Made by a program: the position numbers and the translations under genes | Shown here: piece after piece, positions 16,543 through 27,000 of the stretch | Layout of the letters: the number at the start of each line of letters is the position of its first letter | Numbering within the stretch: position 1 is the first letter of the stretch | DNA from: Treponema sp. OMZ 787 | Lineage (GTDB): Bacteria; Spirochaetota; Spirochaetia; Treponematales; Treponemataceae | Direction: 5' to 3' | DNA length: 64,000 nt | Assembly (NCBI RefSeq): GCF_024181225.1 | Contig: NZ_CP051198.1 | Location: forward strand, 2,542,001 to 2,606,000 | Notes under the pieces: generated by a model | Told to the model about the DNA's origin: nothing | The model's input: only the letters and a program-made list of their open reading frames with translations | The model's database searches: none

Positions 16543-18600
16543 TTAACACTTATCAAAAGGTTTATTAAATTTAGTTTGCTCAAGCAGCTCAAAGGCTGCG
16601 GAGCGGGCTTCCTGCAAAATTTTAAAGTCACGGGCCGGATCTGCAATCGTAAAGCCGAGGTGATAACCCGACTGCTCAATCCCGCCTATATCTCCAGGGC
16701 CGCGTAGTCTTAGGTCTTCCTCGGCGATTATAAAGCCGTCATTTGTTTCCTTCATTATAGTAAGGCGGGCCCTTCCGGCCTCGGTAATTTTTTTTCCGTA
16801 AATCAAAAAACAATAGGCTTGGAGGTCTCCCCGCCCGACCCTTCCGCGGAGCTGATGCAGGGCGGAAAGGCCGAACCTGTCGGCATGTTCAATCACCATG
16901 CAGGAGGCATTGGGAACATCCACACCGACCTCGACAACAGAGGTCGCAACCAAAATATTGAGCTTCCCTGCCCTGAATTCTTCCATAATTCTTTTTTGTT
17001 CTTCTTCCGGAACCTTGGAGTGAATTAAGGCCAACCTATGATTGGGAAAACCGGCCTTTAATTCTTCAAACATCCTCTCGGCTGATTTTAGGGAAAGGTC
17101 TTCATTTTCTTCTATCAAAGGATATACAAAATAAGCCTGCCGGCCTTGTAAAATCTCCTGCCCGATAAAGTTATAAACCCTTTCGGCTTTCTCCTCTGCA
17201 GCAACATAGGTGATAATCGGCTTCCTTCCGGGCGGCATGGTTTTTATGGTCGAAATATCCAAGTCGCCGAAGATAGAAAGGGCGAGGGTTCGGGGAATGG
17301 GAGTTGCACTCATCATAAGAAGGTGAGGATTCCGTTTTTCCTCATTGCTTTCGGCTCCCTTTTGGATTATGGCCGAGCGCTGTAGAACACCGAAGCGGTG
17401 CTGTTCGTCTATTACGGCTAGGCATAAATTTTTATACTGAACACCTGCCGAAAAAAGAGAGTGAGTTCCTATAATCAAATCGATATTTCCCTTTTGCAGC
17501 TCCTGCAAAAGTTTACTCCTTCCCCTAGCCTTGGTATTCCCTGTTAAAAAGGCAAGGCGGACGCCGAGGGGCTCCAAGAGGCGGGCTGCATTTTCAGCAT
17601 GTTGGCGGGCTAAAAGCTCTGTGGGGGCTAAAAAGGCCGCCTGACCGCCCTGCTCTATTACCTTTAAACAGCCTAAAAAGGCGACGAGGGTTTTTCCCGA
17701 ACCGACATCTCCCTGCATAAGGCGAGCCATGGGATTGGGGCCGTCCAAATCCTCGTTTATTTCGGCACAAACCGAAAGCTGATCTTGGGTAAGCTTAAAA
17801 TTAAGCCTTTCCAAAAGAGCACTTTGGAGGGGCGTTAAAACAGGTTCTTTTTGTACAGATTTGCCGATGATTCTTTCATCTTCAAGATTGGGAAGCCTTC
17901 CCCGCCTTTCAATAGAGCGCATCCCTATGGCATATTGAAACAAGAAGAACTCTTCAAAAATAAGGGCATAGCGGCCTTTTTCTACCTCAGCCATAGATTT
18001 CGGAGCGTGGAGCATAAAAAGCACTTCCTGCTTGGGCGGAAGGCCGCATTTTTTTAAAACGGAATCGGGAAGCTCCGAATCTATTCCTTGTCCGTACATT
18101 TTTAGGGCGGAAGCAATTATTTTCCGCAATTTTGCCTGTCCCAGCCCCGAGGTAAGCGGATAAACCGGAAGAATCCTTGCCTGCATGTTTTCGGGTTTTT
18201 CAAGCTCGAATGCTGAAGACTGAAGCTCTCCGTATTTTCGGTAAAAAGAGCCGTACACAAAGGCTCGGACTCCTATGGGAAAGCTTTTTTCCAAAAAGGG
18301 GCGGTTAAAACAGATAAGAGAGGCTGTCATTCCGTTTTTGTCGGATACAATAAGTTTTAAGGTTTTCATCTTGCCGAAGCCGAACCATCCATGGCCTGCA
18401 ACAGTAACTTCTACATGAATTTTTTGAAACCTGTTCCAATCCAAAAAAACGTTTATCTTTGAGCGGTCTTCCCAATCCCGCGGAAAAAGCCTCAAAAGGT
18501 CTCCGGTATTTTCCACTCCAAGCCTTTTTAACTGTGAGACCGCAGCGGTACCTACTCCTGCAATATTTGTCAGAGGACCCTGTATTTCAGAAATCAGCAT
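16543..18600 (-). CDS. recG: ATP-dependent DNA helicase RecG
   Basis: A 685-residue branch-migration helicase that remodels stalled replication forks and Holliday junctions. The N-terminal wedge/OB domain (residues about 1-150) is followed by helicase domains with GDVGSGKT (near 300), a DEQH box (near 400), MMSATPIPRTLA and the C-terminal QLRGRVGRG block. The promoter's TACAAT ends five bases before the ATG, so it too may be leaderless. The final coding bases lie 72 bp from the small-gene cassette on the same strand. Confidence 0.95.
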   Translation of the reverse strand: MLISEIQGPLTNIAGVGTAAVSQLKRLGVENTGDLLRLFPRDWEDRSKINVFLDWNRFQKIHVEVTVAGHGWFGFGKMKTLKLIVSDKNGMTASLICFNRPFLEKSFPIGVRAFVYGSFYRKYGELQSSAFELEKPENMQARILPVYPLTSGLGQAKLRKIIASALKMYGQGIDSELPDSVLKKCGLPPKQEVLFMLHAPKSMAEVEKGRYALIFEEFFLFQYAIGMRSIERRGRLPNLEDERIIGKSVQKEPVLTPLQSALLERLNFKLTQDQLSVCAEINEDLDGPNPMARLMQGDVGSGKTLVAFLGCLKVIEQGGQAAFLAPTELLARQHAENAARLLEPLGVRLAFLTGNTKARGRSKLLQELQKGNIDLIIGTHSLFSAGVQYKNLCLAVIDEQHRFGVLQRSAIIQKGAESNEEKRNPHLLMMSATPIPRTLALSIFGDLDISTIKTMPPGRKPIITYVAAEEKAERVYNFIGQEILQGRQAYFVYPLIEENEDLSLKSAERMFEELKAGFPNHRLALIHSKVPEEEQKRIMEEFRAGKLNILVATSVVEVGVDVPNASCMVIEHADRFGLSALHQLRGRVGRGDLQAYCFLIYGKKITEAGRARLTIMKETNDGFIIAEEDLRLRGPGDIGGIEQSGYHLGFTIADPARDFKILQEARSAAFELLEQTKFNKPFDKC

Positions 18601-18605
18601 AGCTC

Positions 18606-18614
18606 ATTGTAACA
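18606..18614 (-). promoter_or_regulatory. Extended -10 promoter of recG
   Basis: On the minus strand TGT-TACAAT, with the hexamer at 18606-18611, five bases before the recG ATG. The -35 region (TTATAA at 17 bp) is poor, so recognition would depend on the TG extension. Confidence 0.45.
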
Positions 18615-18717
18615 CAAGTTTTTAAAAATTATAAGTACTAGACTTTTTCGATAAAAAATGATAGGGTTATTAAATTGATATGTTTATATTTTGCTAAATC
18701 ACGATTAGGCTTAGTCT

Positions 18718-21700
18718 ATGGAAATCATCAACAGTAGATACAAGATTATTAAAAAAATAAGCAACTCAATCCCTTATGTACGGGAATTTTTAGCTGCAGA
18801 CCTGTGGTCGGAAAGCAAAAAGATAAACTTAAAAATTGTATCGTCCTTAGATCTAAAAAAAGAAGATCTTGATTTTTTTAAAGATAACTTTATTACCATC
18901 AGCAGTATAGATAATTATTTTTATCTTAAAAGTTACGGGTTTTCAAGCTTATATATAGCCTATCCCTCCATGCCCCATTTGAGTCCTGATGAAATCCTAT
19001 ACATTTTTACAACCGAACATCTTGAACATACAATGCCCGTTTTAGAATTTGTACAAAAATGTTCGATGGAAGATATTCTCAAAATAGCCGTATCTGTTTG
19101 TCAGAGCCTCGTTCATGCAAGTAATATGGGCTTTGAATATGAAGTCTTTAATCATGACAATGTAATGATTGTCAAAGAAGCAGAAGGTTTTAGAATCAGA
19201 ATAAAAGATATAGTATCTGCCAAGCTCGAAAACAATCAATCGGTATGGTTTAAAGAAGCTAAAGATTATATGGGAACTACTGAAAATACAGATACGGTTA
19301 TTTCCTTTATAGTTACTCTCCTTGCAAGAGAGGAACTTAAAACAAGTGTATCATCTGTCCTTGGAAAATTAAAAACGCTTTATAAAACATCAAATAAAAA
19401 AGATGAAGAAATTTTTAATGCCTTATATGAAATAGCAAAAAAACATATTCAGCATAAAAGTAAAAACAATAAAATATATCAAATCATTCAAGATATAAAT
19501 AATAGGCTTAATAAAAACTATCCTGCAGATATTATTCCGCCTCTTAACAGCATAACTTTCCGTCCTAAACTGGTTGGAAAACAAAAAGAAATAAATATGA
19601 TATTGCAGGCAAGAAATGAGATAACTTCAAAACAAACTAAAAAAACGATATTTATGCTCAAAGGCAATCAAGGAACAGGAAAAACAAGATTTTTAAAAGA
19701 AGCAGAATATCGCCTGGCCCTGGAAGGAACAAACATATACGCTAATTATAATTTTCGAAATTCAACAACAGAAGAATTCTGGGATGATTTTTTAGGAAAA
19801 ATATTTTTAAATTCTTATTCTCTCCAAGACATAGAAGAGAGAGAAAACATTATAAAAAATGTAAAACAAATTCGCGACCGTAAGTTTGCAGGCAATACCG
19901 AAAAAGAATATGATCACATGAAATTTAAAACTTTTAACGAAGCTAAAAACTTATTCTTCAAAACAATCGGACAGCTGCCTGTATTTCTCATTCTTGACGA
20001 CATACAATTTGCAGACGACTTTATATTAGACACAGTTTTGTACTTAGCTACAGAAATTACCGAACTTGAAAGGCTGGGAGTTATTTTGTCTTATGACGAA
20101 TCGGTTCCGCCTGTGTCATCTAAGTTTAAGTCTTTTTTAGGCATCTTAAATAATTATGAAAAAACTGAAACTTTTGGGCTAAATTATTTTTCAAAAGAAG
20201 AAACAATAGAGATGCTAAAAAATATCTTGATCTTAAACTATCCTCCTTTAGAATTCGGCCCCATACTCTATAAGTACACATCAGGCCGTGCTTCCTTTAT
20301 TATTGAAATGATAAAAGAATTTGTGAATGCAGGAACAATACATAGAGAAATGCTCACAGGTATATGGGTTATACAGGATGATGTATACGATGAAGAGCTG
20401 CAAAAAAGAATTCCAAAATCAATTGAAGAAACTTTAACAAACCAACTAAATATTCTTTCATCAAGCGAAAAAAAACTGCTCCTTGAAGCTTCATTATTCC
20501 AAAACACCTTCAAAATAGAATATCTGTATAAAATTGTACCGATGACTTCAACGCAGATAGATAAGAACATAAAAAAAATTATAAACAAAGGTTTGATTAC
20601 CGTTCTAAAAACAGGGGAAAAACAAGAGTTCACTATTACCAATCAGATTATGCGTAATATTTTATACCGGCTTATGCCCTCCGATAATAGAATATTGCGG
20701 CACAAAAAAATAAGTCAAATTCTTCAAAAAGAGCCCAATGCGGATGTCAACGAACTTATTTGGCATTTGGAAGAATCGGGAAATAAAAAAGCTGCATTAA
20801 CTTGTTGTCTGGAAATCGTAGAAAAAAACATGAAGGAGAAAAATCTGGATATAGTCATAAAAATTTATGAAAAAATTCCTTCAATAATTTCAGGCCAAAA
20901 CATAAAAACAAAATTTGACATTCTCTTAAAAATATTCGAGTTGTATAATCAAATGGCTATAAGAAATAAAGAAACCGAAACTATGTCATTACTCGAAGAA
21001 ATGCTGCCGAAAATAAGAGATCTTGATCTTTTGTCTTCATATTATAATTTAGCTGCAAGGTATGAATATGCAACTTTAAATGAAGAGAAAGTTCTTTTTT
21101 ATGTAAAAAAACTTACCGAACTATATGCAAAAGTATCTACAGAAATAATTAATCTGAGGTTACAGCATACAAAGTGTTTGTACTATCATATAAAACAGCA
21201 AAACCGTGATTTTAAAGAATCTACTTATAAAATATTTAATCTGACAAAAAATCATTCGGAATATCTCCCCTATAGAGTTGAAGCTTATATATTTTTAGGA
21301 TATCTTTATGATAAACAAAAAAATAGAAAGATAGCTTTTAAATGTTTCCAAAAAGCAAAAGAGCTTGCTGCCATATCTAATAATATAAAAACAGAATTAA
21401 TTGCAATGTACAATATATCGGTAATGCATTGGAACAATCAATCAAATATTGAAAAAACGCTTCAATATACAAAAGATGTTATAAACTTAGCAAAAAAATT
21501 CGGGTTTTTAGTTATTGAAACAGTTTCTATAATTAATTATGCAAGAATACTAAGTGCGATTCAGCAAAATCAAGAAGCATATGAATATGCAAAATCTGCT
21601 GAACAAAAAATACTTGCTAATGACATAGCAATATTAAAACTTTCATGTATTATAAGTCTTATGGAAATTACTCAAAACTTAAACAGATATAAAGAATTTT

Positions 21701-24036
21701 ATGAATACAGAAAACAATATATTAAAACGGCAAAAGAAAATAAGAAAAGAAATGTATATCAATATAACTTTATTTTTTATGCTCTCATGTCAAGAATGTA
21801 TCAAGAATTCGGATATAATAATAAAGCAATTGCATGTTTAAAGAAAAGCATAAAGTTTAAAAAATATCTTCCTGATCACAAAATATTTATGGTAAATTTT
21901 ATGATGGAAGCGTTAAGAATAATTCAAAAAAAGAAATCTGACATAACTAAGCTGATACAAATTTTTTCCTCATATATAAATGTAAAAAAGAGCATTAAAA
22001 CAAATCAAAGACAGCTTACAAAAAATTTCTTTGATACGGTAATTACCGCTACAATAAAGCGTCCCGACATCGATTTTACTCCATTGATAACTCATATAGT
22101 AAAATTAGATATGCCTGATTTATATGATTTTCAGCAGTCAGGAATGCACTATCTAAAAACATATTTAAACAAAGGTGAATCAGAGCATATCTTACAAGAA
22201 AACATTCAGCTTATGAAGCCTAAGCGTCTGATAAATATTACCCTGTTCCTTAATATGTCGTTAGCAGATTATTATTATCAAACCGGAATACAAAGTTTGG
22301 CTATCTTATATTATCTGGAAGCTCAAAATAAAATAGCAAATATAATCAAAAACACTCCTGAAAAATACAAGGTAAAATTGTTTAATAATTGGCAATTTAA
22401 TAGAGCCTTCGATATAGTTTCGGAGTTTATAAAAGGAAAACCGCCTCAAAAAGATAAAAAATATAATCAAAAGATAACTAATGCTGAACTGAAAGAAATT
22501 TTAAAACTAAAACATATAAATATAATAAAAAAAGACAAAAATTTTAAAAAAGAATTAATACAAAACTTTTTAAAAAGTGAAGGTTATGAACACACTACAT
22601 CGGTTGAAATTGTAAATAATTTTACTGACAATTATATACAAAATGTATCGGATATAATGAAATTTTTAGCCCTAAATGTAATTGCAACTTCTCATGAATT
22701 TTTAGAAATAGGCAAATCCGATGAGCCTTCCTTTATATTAAACCAAGAAGATGATAACGGAGATTTGAGAAAGATATTTGAGCTTATAACAAAATTCGGA
22801 TACCAGAATACGGCTAAGATAGAAGCCGCATTGCATAAACCATGTATGGTAATTCCGGTTAATAAAAGAAATTTCGGAGCTAATGATTATAAACTTTTAG
22901 GCTTTATGATTTTTATATCGGAAAATGTCATAAATAATTTTTCACATGAAGGAAGATATTTTTGTAAAAAGCATTCAAATCTTTTAACTATGCTTGTTGA
23001 AAGTAAAAATTTTCAACAAGCTGCGGCTTATGATACATTAACCGGAGCCTATACAAGAAAATACTTTGAAGTGTTTTTCAAAAATAGTATCAAAAATTTA
23101 TATAACTCCGGTTCCAAATTCTCGCTTATATTATACGATTTGGATAAATTTAAAAGCATAAACGATACCTATGGCCACCTTGTCGGCGATATAGTACTCA
23201 AAAGAGTCACTCACACGATTTTAAATTCCTTAAATAAAGGACAGATCCTGGGAAGATACGGCGGTGAAGAATTTACCATCTTATTGCCTGATACAGATTC
23301 GCAAAAAGCCTTTAAAACATCAGAATATTTTAGAAAAAAAATAGAAAATTTAATTTTTACCGAATTTGACAAGGCTGTTACAATAAGCCTCGGCATTGCA
23401 ACCTTTCCCGATCATGGAAAAACTACTTCGGAATTGCTTTCAAATGCAGACAAAGCGTTATACAACTCAAAAAATACAGGCAGAAATAAAACCTCTATAT
23501 GGAATCCGTCTATAGTAAATAAAAAAGGAGATAAAATAAGTCAGCCCGGTGTTATTATAGCTGATGAAACCTCTTTTAGCGAACACATATCCGCTACAAT
23601 AGAATTATGCGATATATTAAAAACAAATATAAAAAAACAAGATTTATCACAAATTTTAATATCAAAGATGGTAAAATTTTTTGAAGCTGAAAGCGGTGCT
23701 ATTATTCGTAAATCAATAAATAAAAAAAGAAATGAGATCAATTTTAAAATCAATGCAAAAATAGGTTTTGAGTCATATCCTATCAACGAGCAATTGATTC
23801 ACACAGTTGCTGAAGACGGAATCGGCATTTACCAAATGGATTGGGACTCAATAGCAAAAAGAAACACCATAACCAATATGCCGGAATGGAATTCGGTAAT
23901 GATAACACCTATAATAAAAAATGAAAATATTATGGGAGTAATTTATTTGGCTGCACCCGAAAAAAATAATAAATTTAGCTTAAGCAAATTTAATTTCTTC
24001 AAATTTTTAACTGATATAATATCTGCAAATATATAG
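18718..24036 (+). CDS. Giant signalling protein: pseudokinase-like/P-loop ATPase/helical repeats/GGDEF/GAF
   Basis: A 1,772-residue cytoplasmic protein without signal peptide. Residues 1-260 resemble a Ser/Thr kinase fold starting NSRYKIIKKIS, but the HRD position reads EVFNHDN near 142 and DFG reads KDI, so the catalytic Asp is lost. A P-loop GNQGTGKT lies near 316 and a Walker B-like LILDDIQFAD near 425, as in the large AAA_16 STAND-type ATPases. Residues about 650-1250 are helical TPR-like repeats. A GGEEF diguanylate cyclase core lies near 1515 with DLDKFKSINDTYGH upstream; the RxxD inhibitory site is absent. The last 170 residues look like a GAF domain. It is followed ten bases later by a paralogue. 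It probably couples a sensed ligand to cyclic-di-GMP synthesis (inference). Confidence 0.75.
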   Translation: MEIINSRYKIIKKISNSIPYVREFLAADLWSESKKINLKIVSSLDLKKEDLDFFKDNFITISSIDNYFYLKSYGFSSLYIAYPSMPHLSPDEILYIFTTEHLEHTMPVLEFVQKCSMEDILKIAVSVCQSLVHASNMGFEYEVFNHDNVMIVKEAEGFRIRIKDIVSAKLENNQSVWFKEAKDYMGTTENTDTVISFIVTLLAREELKTSVSSVLGKLKTLYKTSNKKDEEIFNALYEIAKKHIQHKSKNNKIYQIIQDINNRLNKNYPADIIPPLNSITFRPKLVGKQKEINMILQARNEITSKQTKKTIFMLKGNQGTGKTRFLKEAEYRLALEGTNIYANYNFRNSTTEEFWDDFLGKIFLNSYSLQDIEERENIIKNVKQIRDRKFAGNTEKEYDHMKFKTFNEAKNLFFKTIGQLPVFLILDDIQFADDFILDTVLYLATEITELERLGVILSYDESVPPVSSKFKSFLGILNNYEKTETFGLNYFSKEETIEMLKNILILNYPPLEFGPILYKYTSGRASFIIEMIKEFVNAGTIHREMLTGIWVIQDDVYDEELQKRIPKSIEETLTNQLNILSSSEKKLLLEASLFQNTFKIEYLYKIVPMTSTQIDKNIKKIINKGLITVLKTGEKQEFTITNQIMRNILYRLMPSDNRILRHKKISQILQKEPNADVNELIWHLEESGNKKAALTCCLEIVEKNMKEKNLDIVIKIYEKIPSIISGQNIKTKFDILLKIFELYNQMAIRNKETETMSLLEEMLPKIRDLDLLSSYYNLAARYEYATLNEEKVLFYVKKLTELYAKVSTEIINLRLQHTKCLYYHIKQQNRDFKESTYKIFNLTKNHSEYLPYRVEAYIFLGYLYDKQKNRKIAFKCFQKAKELAAISNNIKTELIAMYNISVMHWNNQSNIEKTLQYTKDVINLAKKFGFLVIETVSIINYARILSAIQQNQEAYEYAKSAEQKILANDIAILKLSCIISLMEITQNLNRYKEFYEYRKQYIKTAKENKKRNVYQYNFIFYALMSRMYQEFGYNNKAIACLKKSIKFKKYLPDHKIFMVNFMMEALRIIQKKKSDITKLIQIFSSYINVKKSIKTNQRQLTKNFFDTVITATIKRPDIDFTPLITHIVKLDMPDLYDFQQSGMHYLKTYLNKGESEHILQENIQLMKPKRLINITLFLNMSLADYYYQTGIQSLAILYYLEAQNKIANIIKNTPEKYKVKLFNNWQFNRAFDIVSEFIKGKPPQKDKKYNQKITNAELKEILKLKHINIIKKDKNFKKELIQNFLKSEGYEHTTSVEIVNNFTDNYIQNVSDIMKFLALNVIATSHEFLEIGKSDEPSFILNQEDDNGDLRKIFELITKFGYQNTAKIEAALHKPCMVIPVNKRNFGANDYKLLGFMIFISENVINNFSHEGRYFCKKHSNLLTMLVESKNFQQAAAYDTLTGAYTRKYFEVFFKNSIKNLYNSGSKFSLILYDLDKFKSINDTYGHLVGDIVLKRVTHTILNSLNKGQILGRYGGEEFTILLPDTDSQKAFKTSEYFRKKIENLIFTEFDKAVTISLGIATFPDHGKTTSELLSNADKALYNSKNTGRNKTSIWNPSIVNKKGDKISQPGVIIADETSFSEHISATIELCDILKTNIKKQDLSQILISKMVKFFEAESGAIIRKSINKKRNEINFKINAKIGFESYPINEQLIHTVAEDGIGIYQMDWDSIAKRNTITNMPEWNSVMITPIIKNENIMGVIYLAAPEKNNKFSLSKFNFFKFLTDIISANI

Positions 24037-24046
24037 GGAGGTTTAG

Positions 24047-27000
24047 ATGAAAATATTAAATAATAGATATAGAATTATAAGAGAGCTCCCCATAGAATTA
24101 AAAAACAATACAGGATTTATTGCTAAAGACTTACTTTCCGATAAAGGAGAAAAAGTTGAACTAAGACTGGTATATGCTTCGGACTTAGATGAAAGTTTTA
24201 TGCAATTTATCAGAGAAAAATTTATTCTTATTAAACAATTAAAAGAAACAGCTCATATAAAAAATTATGACTTTACACGCTTAATAAGTATAGATAACAA
24301 AACAATAGATGAGAAAATATACTTATATACAATAGAATACATAGAAGAAAAAGAACCTATATTGAATTTTTTAGCTAACGCATCAGCAAAAGAAATTTTT
24401 GATTTATTTGCAGCAATCTTAAAAGAGTTAAACTATTTAATAACATACGGAATAGTATATAATAACTTTGATTTAAATAATATATATGTAATAAAAGATC
24501 AAGGTCAAGTTTTTATAAAAGTAAAAGATATTATTACCGAAAAAAAACAATATTCAAATCAAATAAGTCTTTTATCAAATGAAGAAATTAATACATTTAC
24601 ATATAGCTATGATATTTTAAAAACAATAATCTTATCCCTTCTCTTAAAAAGGAACATAATAAAAAATCATGAAAAACATTTTCAAGAATTGCAATACATA
24701 AAAGCCAAGCAATTAGATAACGAAAAACATCTTTACACATGTTTTTTTAAAGTATATAATAAAATTAATACACGCAAGCTCAAAAAAAAGCCCTATTCTT
24801 TTTATGAAATAATATCGGATATTAATTACACTATAAATAGTGAATACAATATTGCAACTCCAATGAGAATTGTAAAAAATCATCAACTATCCATCAATCG
24901 AGAAAAGGAAAAAAAAGAAATTTTCTCTATATTGAAGCAAGAAAAAACATCTAAATATAGAAATAAAAATATATTAATCTCAGGCTCTTGCGGTATAGGA
25001 AAGAGCTATTTTTTATCCGATTTATATTTTTTACTCTTACTTGAAAAAAATGATGTTTATTATATTCCAAGTTTAGGAGATATAGACGATATTAAATTTA
25101 TTCTATATCTGATGAAAAGTTTGTTTTTGAAAAATTCTTTGGTTCAAAAAAATTATGAAAAAGAGCTAAACATCATTTTTGACTCTTTAAAAGCGGAAAT
25201 AGCTGCCAATGAAGACATCATACGTATCAGCGCACTTAAATATAAACTTATAAACTTAATAGCAGGCTTATTAATCGAAAACTCATCATCTCAATCCATA
25301 GTTTTTATAATCGACGATATACACTTAATAAGTGAATTTATTACCAAAACAATGTTGTACATAACAATAGAAAATTCCGATAAAAAAAATATAATATTAA
25401 TACTGTCCGCTAATGAAAGTTTAATAAGTAATAATCAAAATGCAGCAAAACTGATTAAGACCTTATCAAACCATTCCGTTATAAAAAAAATAAATCTTCA
25501 AAATTTATCTGAAACCGAAATCGAAAGTTTAATACGTAATACAATAAACATAAGAATGATTCCTGAAATATTGGTAAAAAAAATACATTTAAATACCGGA
25601 GGCAATCCCTTATTTATTAATGAAACTATAAAAGAACTTACTTTATCAGGAGAGTTAAAAAAAGATGAAGCGTACGAATCATGCAAACTTTCGGACAGCT
25701 TATCTAACCCTGTGATTCCTATACCCATATCTACCAACATACAGCAAGCAGTAAAAAAACAAATAATAAACCTTGATAAGAACGAATTAAATTTTTTACG
25801 AGATTTATGCGTTTTCCAAACAAGTTTTAAAACGGAATTTTTACCAAAAATGCTGAATGTAACAGCTTCAGCCGTCAAAAAATATATACCAAAACTCTTA
25901 GAACAAAATATAATCAAAAAAATAACAAAACATTATGCGGATGAGTATTCAATTATAAATAAAATTTTACAAAAAATGCTGTATAATGAGCTTGATTACG
26001 ATTATAGGATAGAACTACATAAAAAAATTATGCAAAGAATACAAACAATAAAATCGGCAAATATTCATGAGTTTATCTGGCATGCAGAAAAAGCACAACT
26101 TTCTGAAGAAGCTGTTGATTATTGTATAAAATATAAAAGCAAAATAAAAAAACAATGTACACATGTCTCCTATATAGATATATTTGAAAAAATATATTCA
26201 TTATTACCAAATAATGCCAACGATAAAAAACTGGATATACTCCTTATTCTTGCAGAATCATATTTGGAAAATGACGATATAACAGAATCCGGAAAACAAA
26301 TAACGATAGCCGAAAAAATAATAAAAAACTTCGATTCAAACAAAATAACAGCCGCACAAATTCATATAATAAAAGCAATAAAAGAAACTCAGATGAAAGC
26401 TAAACCTGAAAAAATAGCCAAATCTTTAACATTAGCCGAAAAATTTACAGCCGAAGCAAATCATATATATACTCAGTTGTTACTTGATAAAGCTAAAATA
26501 GGATTCTTACAATACAAGAAAAAATATGCTGAAGCAATAAATGAAGCAAAAAAAGTTATATTAAAATGCGGTAATTCAACTGAGCTAAAATCAATAAAAA
26601 CAAAGGTTCTATTAGATTTAGGAAACAACCTTTTTTATTCAGGGAAATATGAAGATGCTGAAAAAGCCTATCTTGAAACTATTAAAAATGCAAAAAAAAC
26701 AGGTAACACGAATATTGAAGACAATGCCTATAATAACTTAGCTATCATCCAAGAGCAAGTATATAAAAATTTTAACTCGGCAATAGCATATTACAAAAAA
26801 ATTTTAAAAAATAATACCATATCAGGAAATACCATTGCAGAAATTCTCGCACTACTTAATTTAAGTATTGTCTACTTACATTTCTATGATTATGAAAAAG
26901 CATGTGATATTTGCAATCAAGCAATAAAAAAAATACTGCAAACTTTTGATACCGACAAAATATTTTTTGCACATACAATTATTTATGAAATTTATCTTTC

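Noticed and set aside
18661-18717. Leaderless-type promoter for the first giant gene
   Set aside because: No hexamer within 5-9 nt of the ATG matches the -10 consensus at better than three of six.
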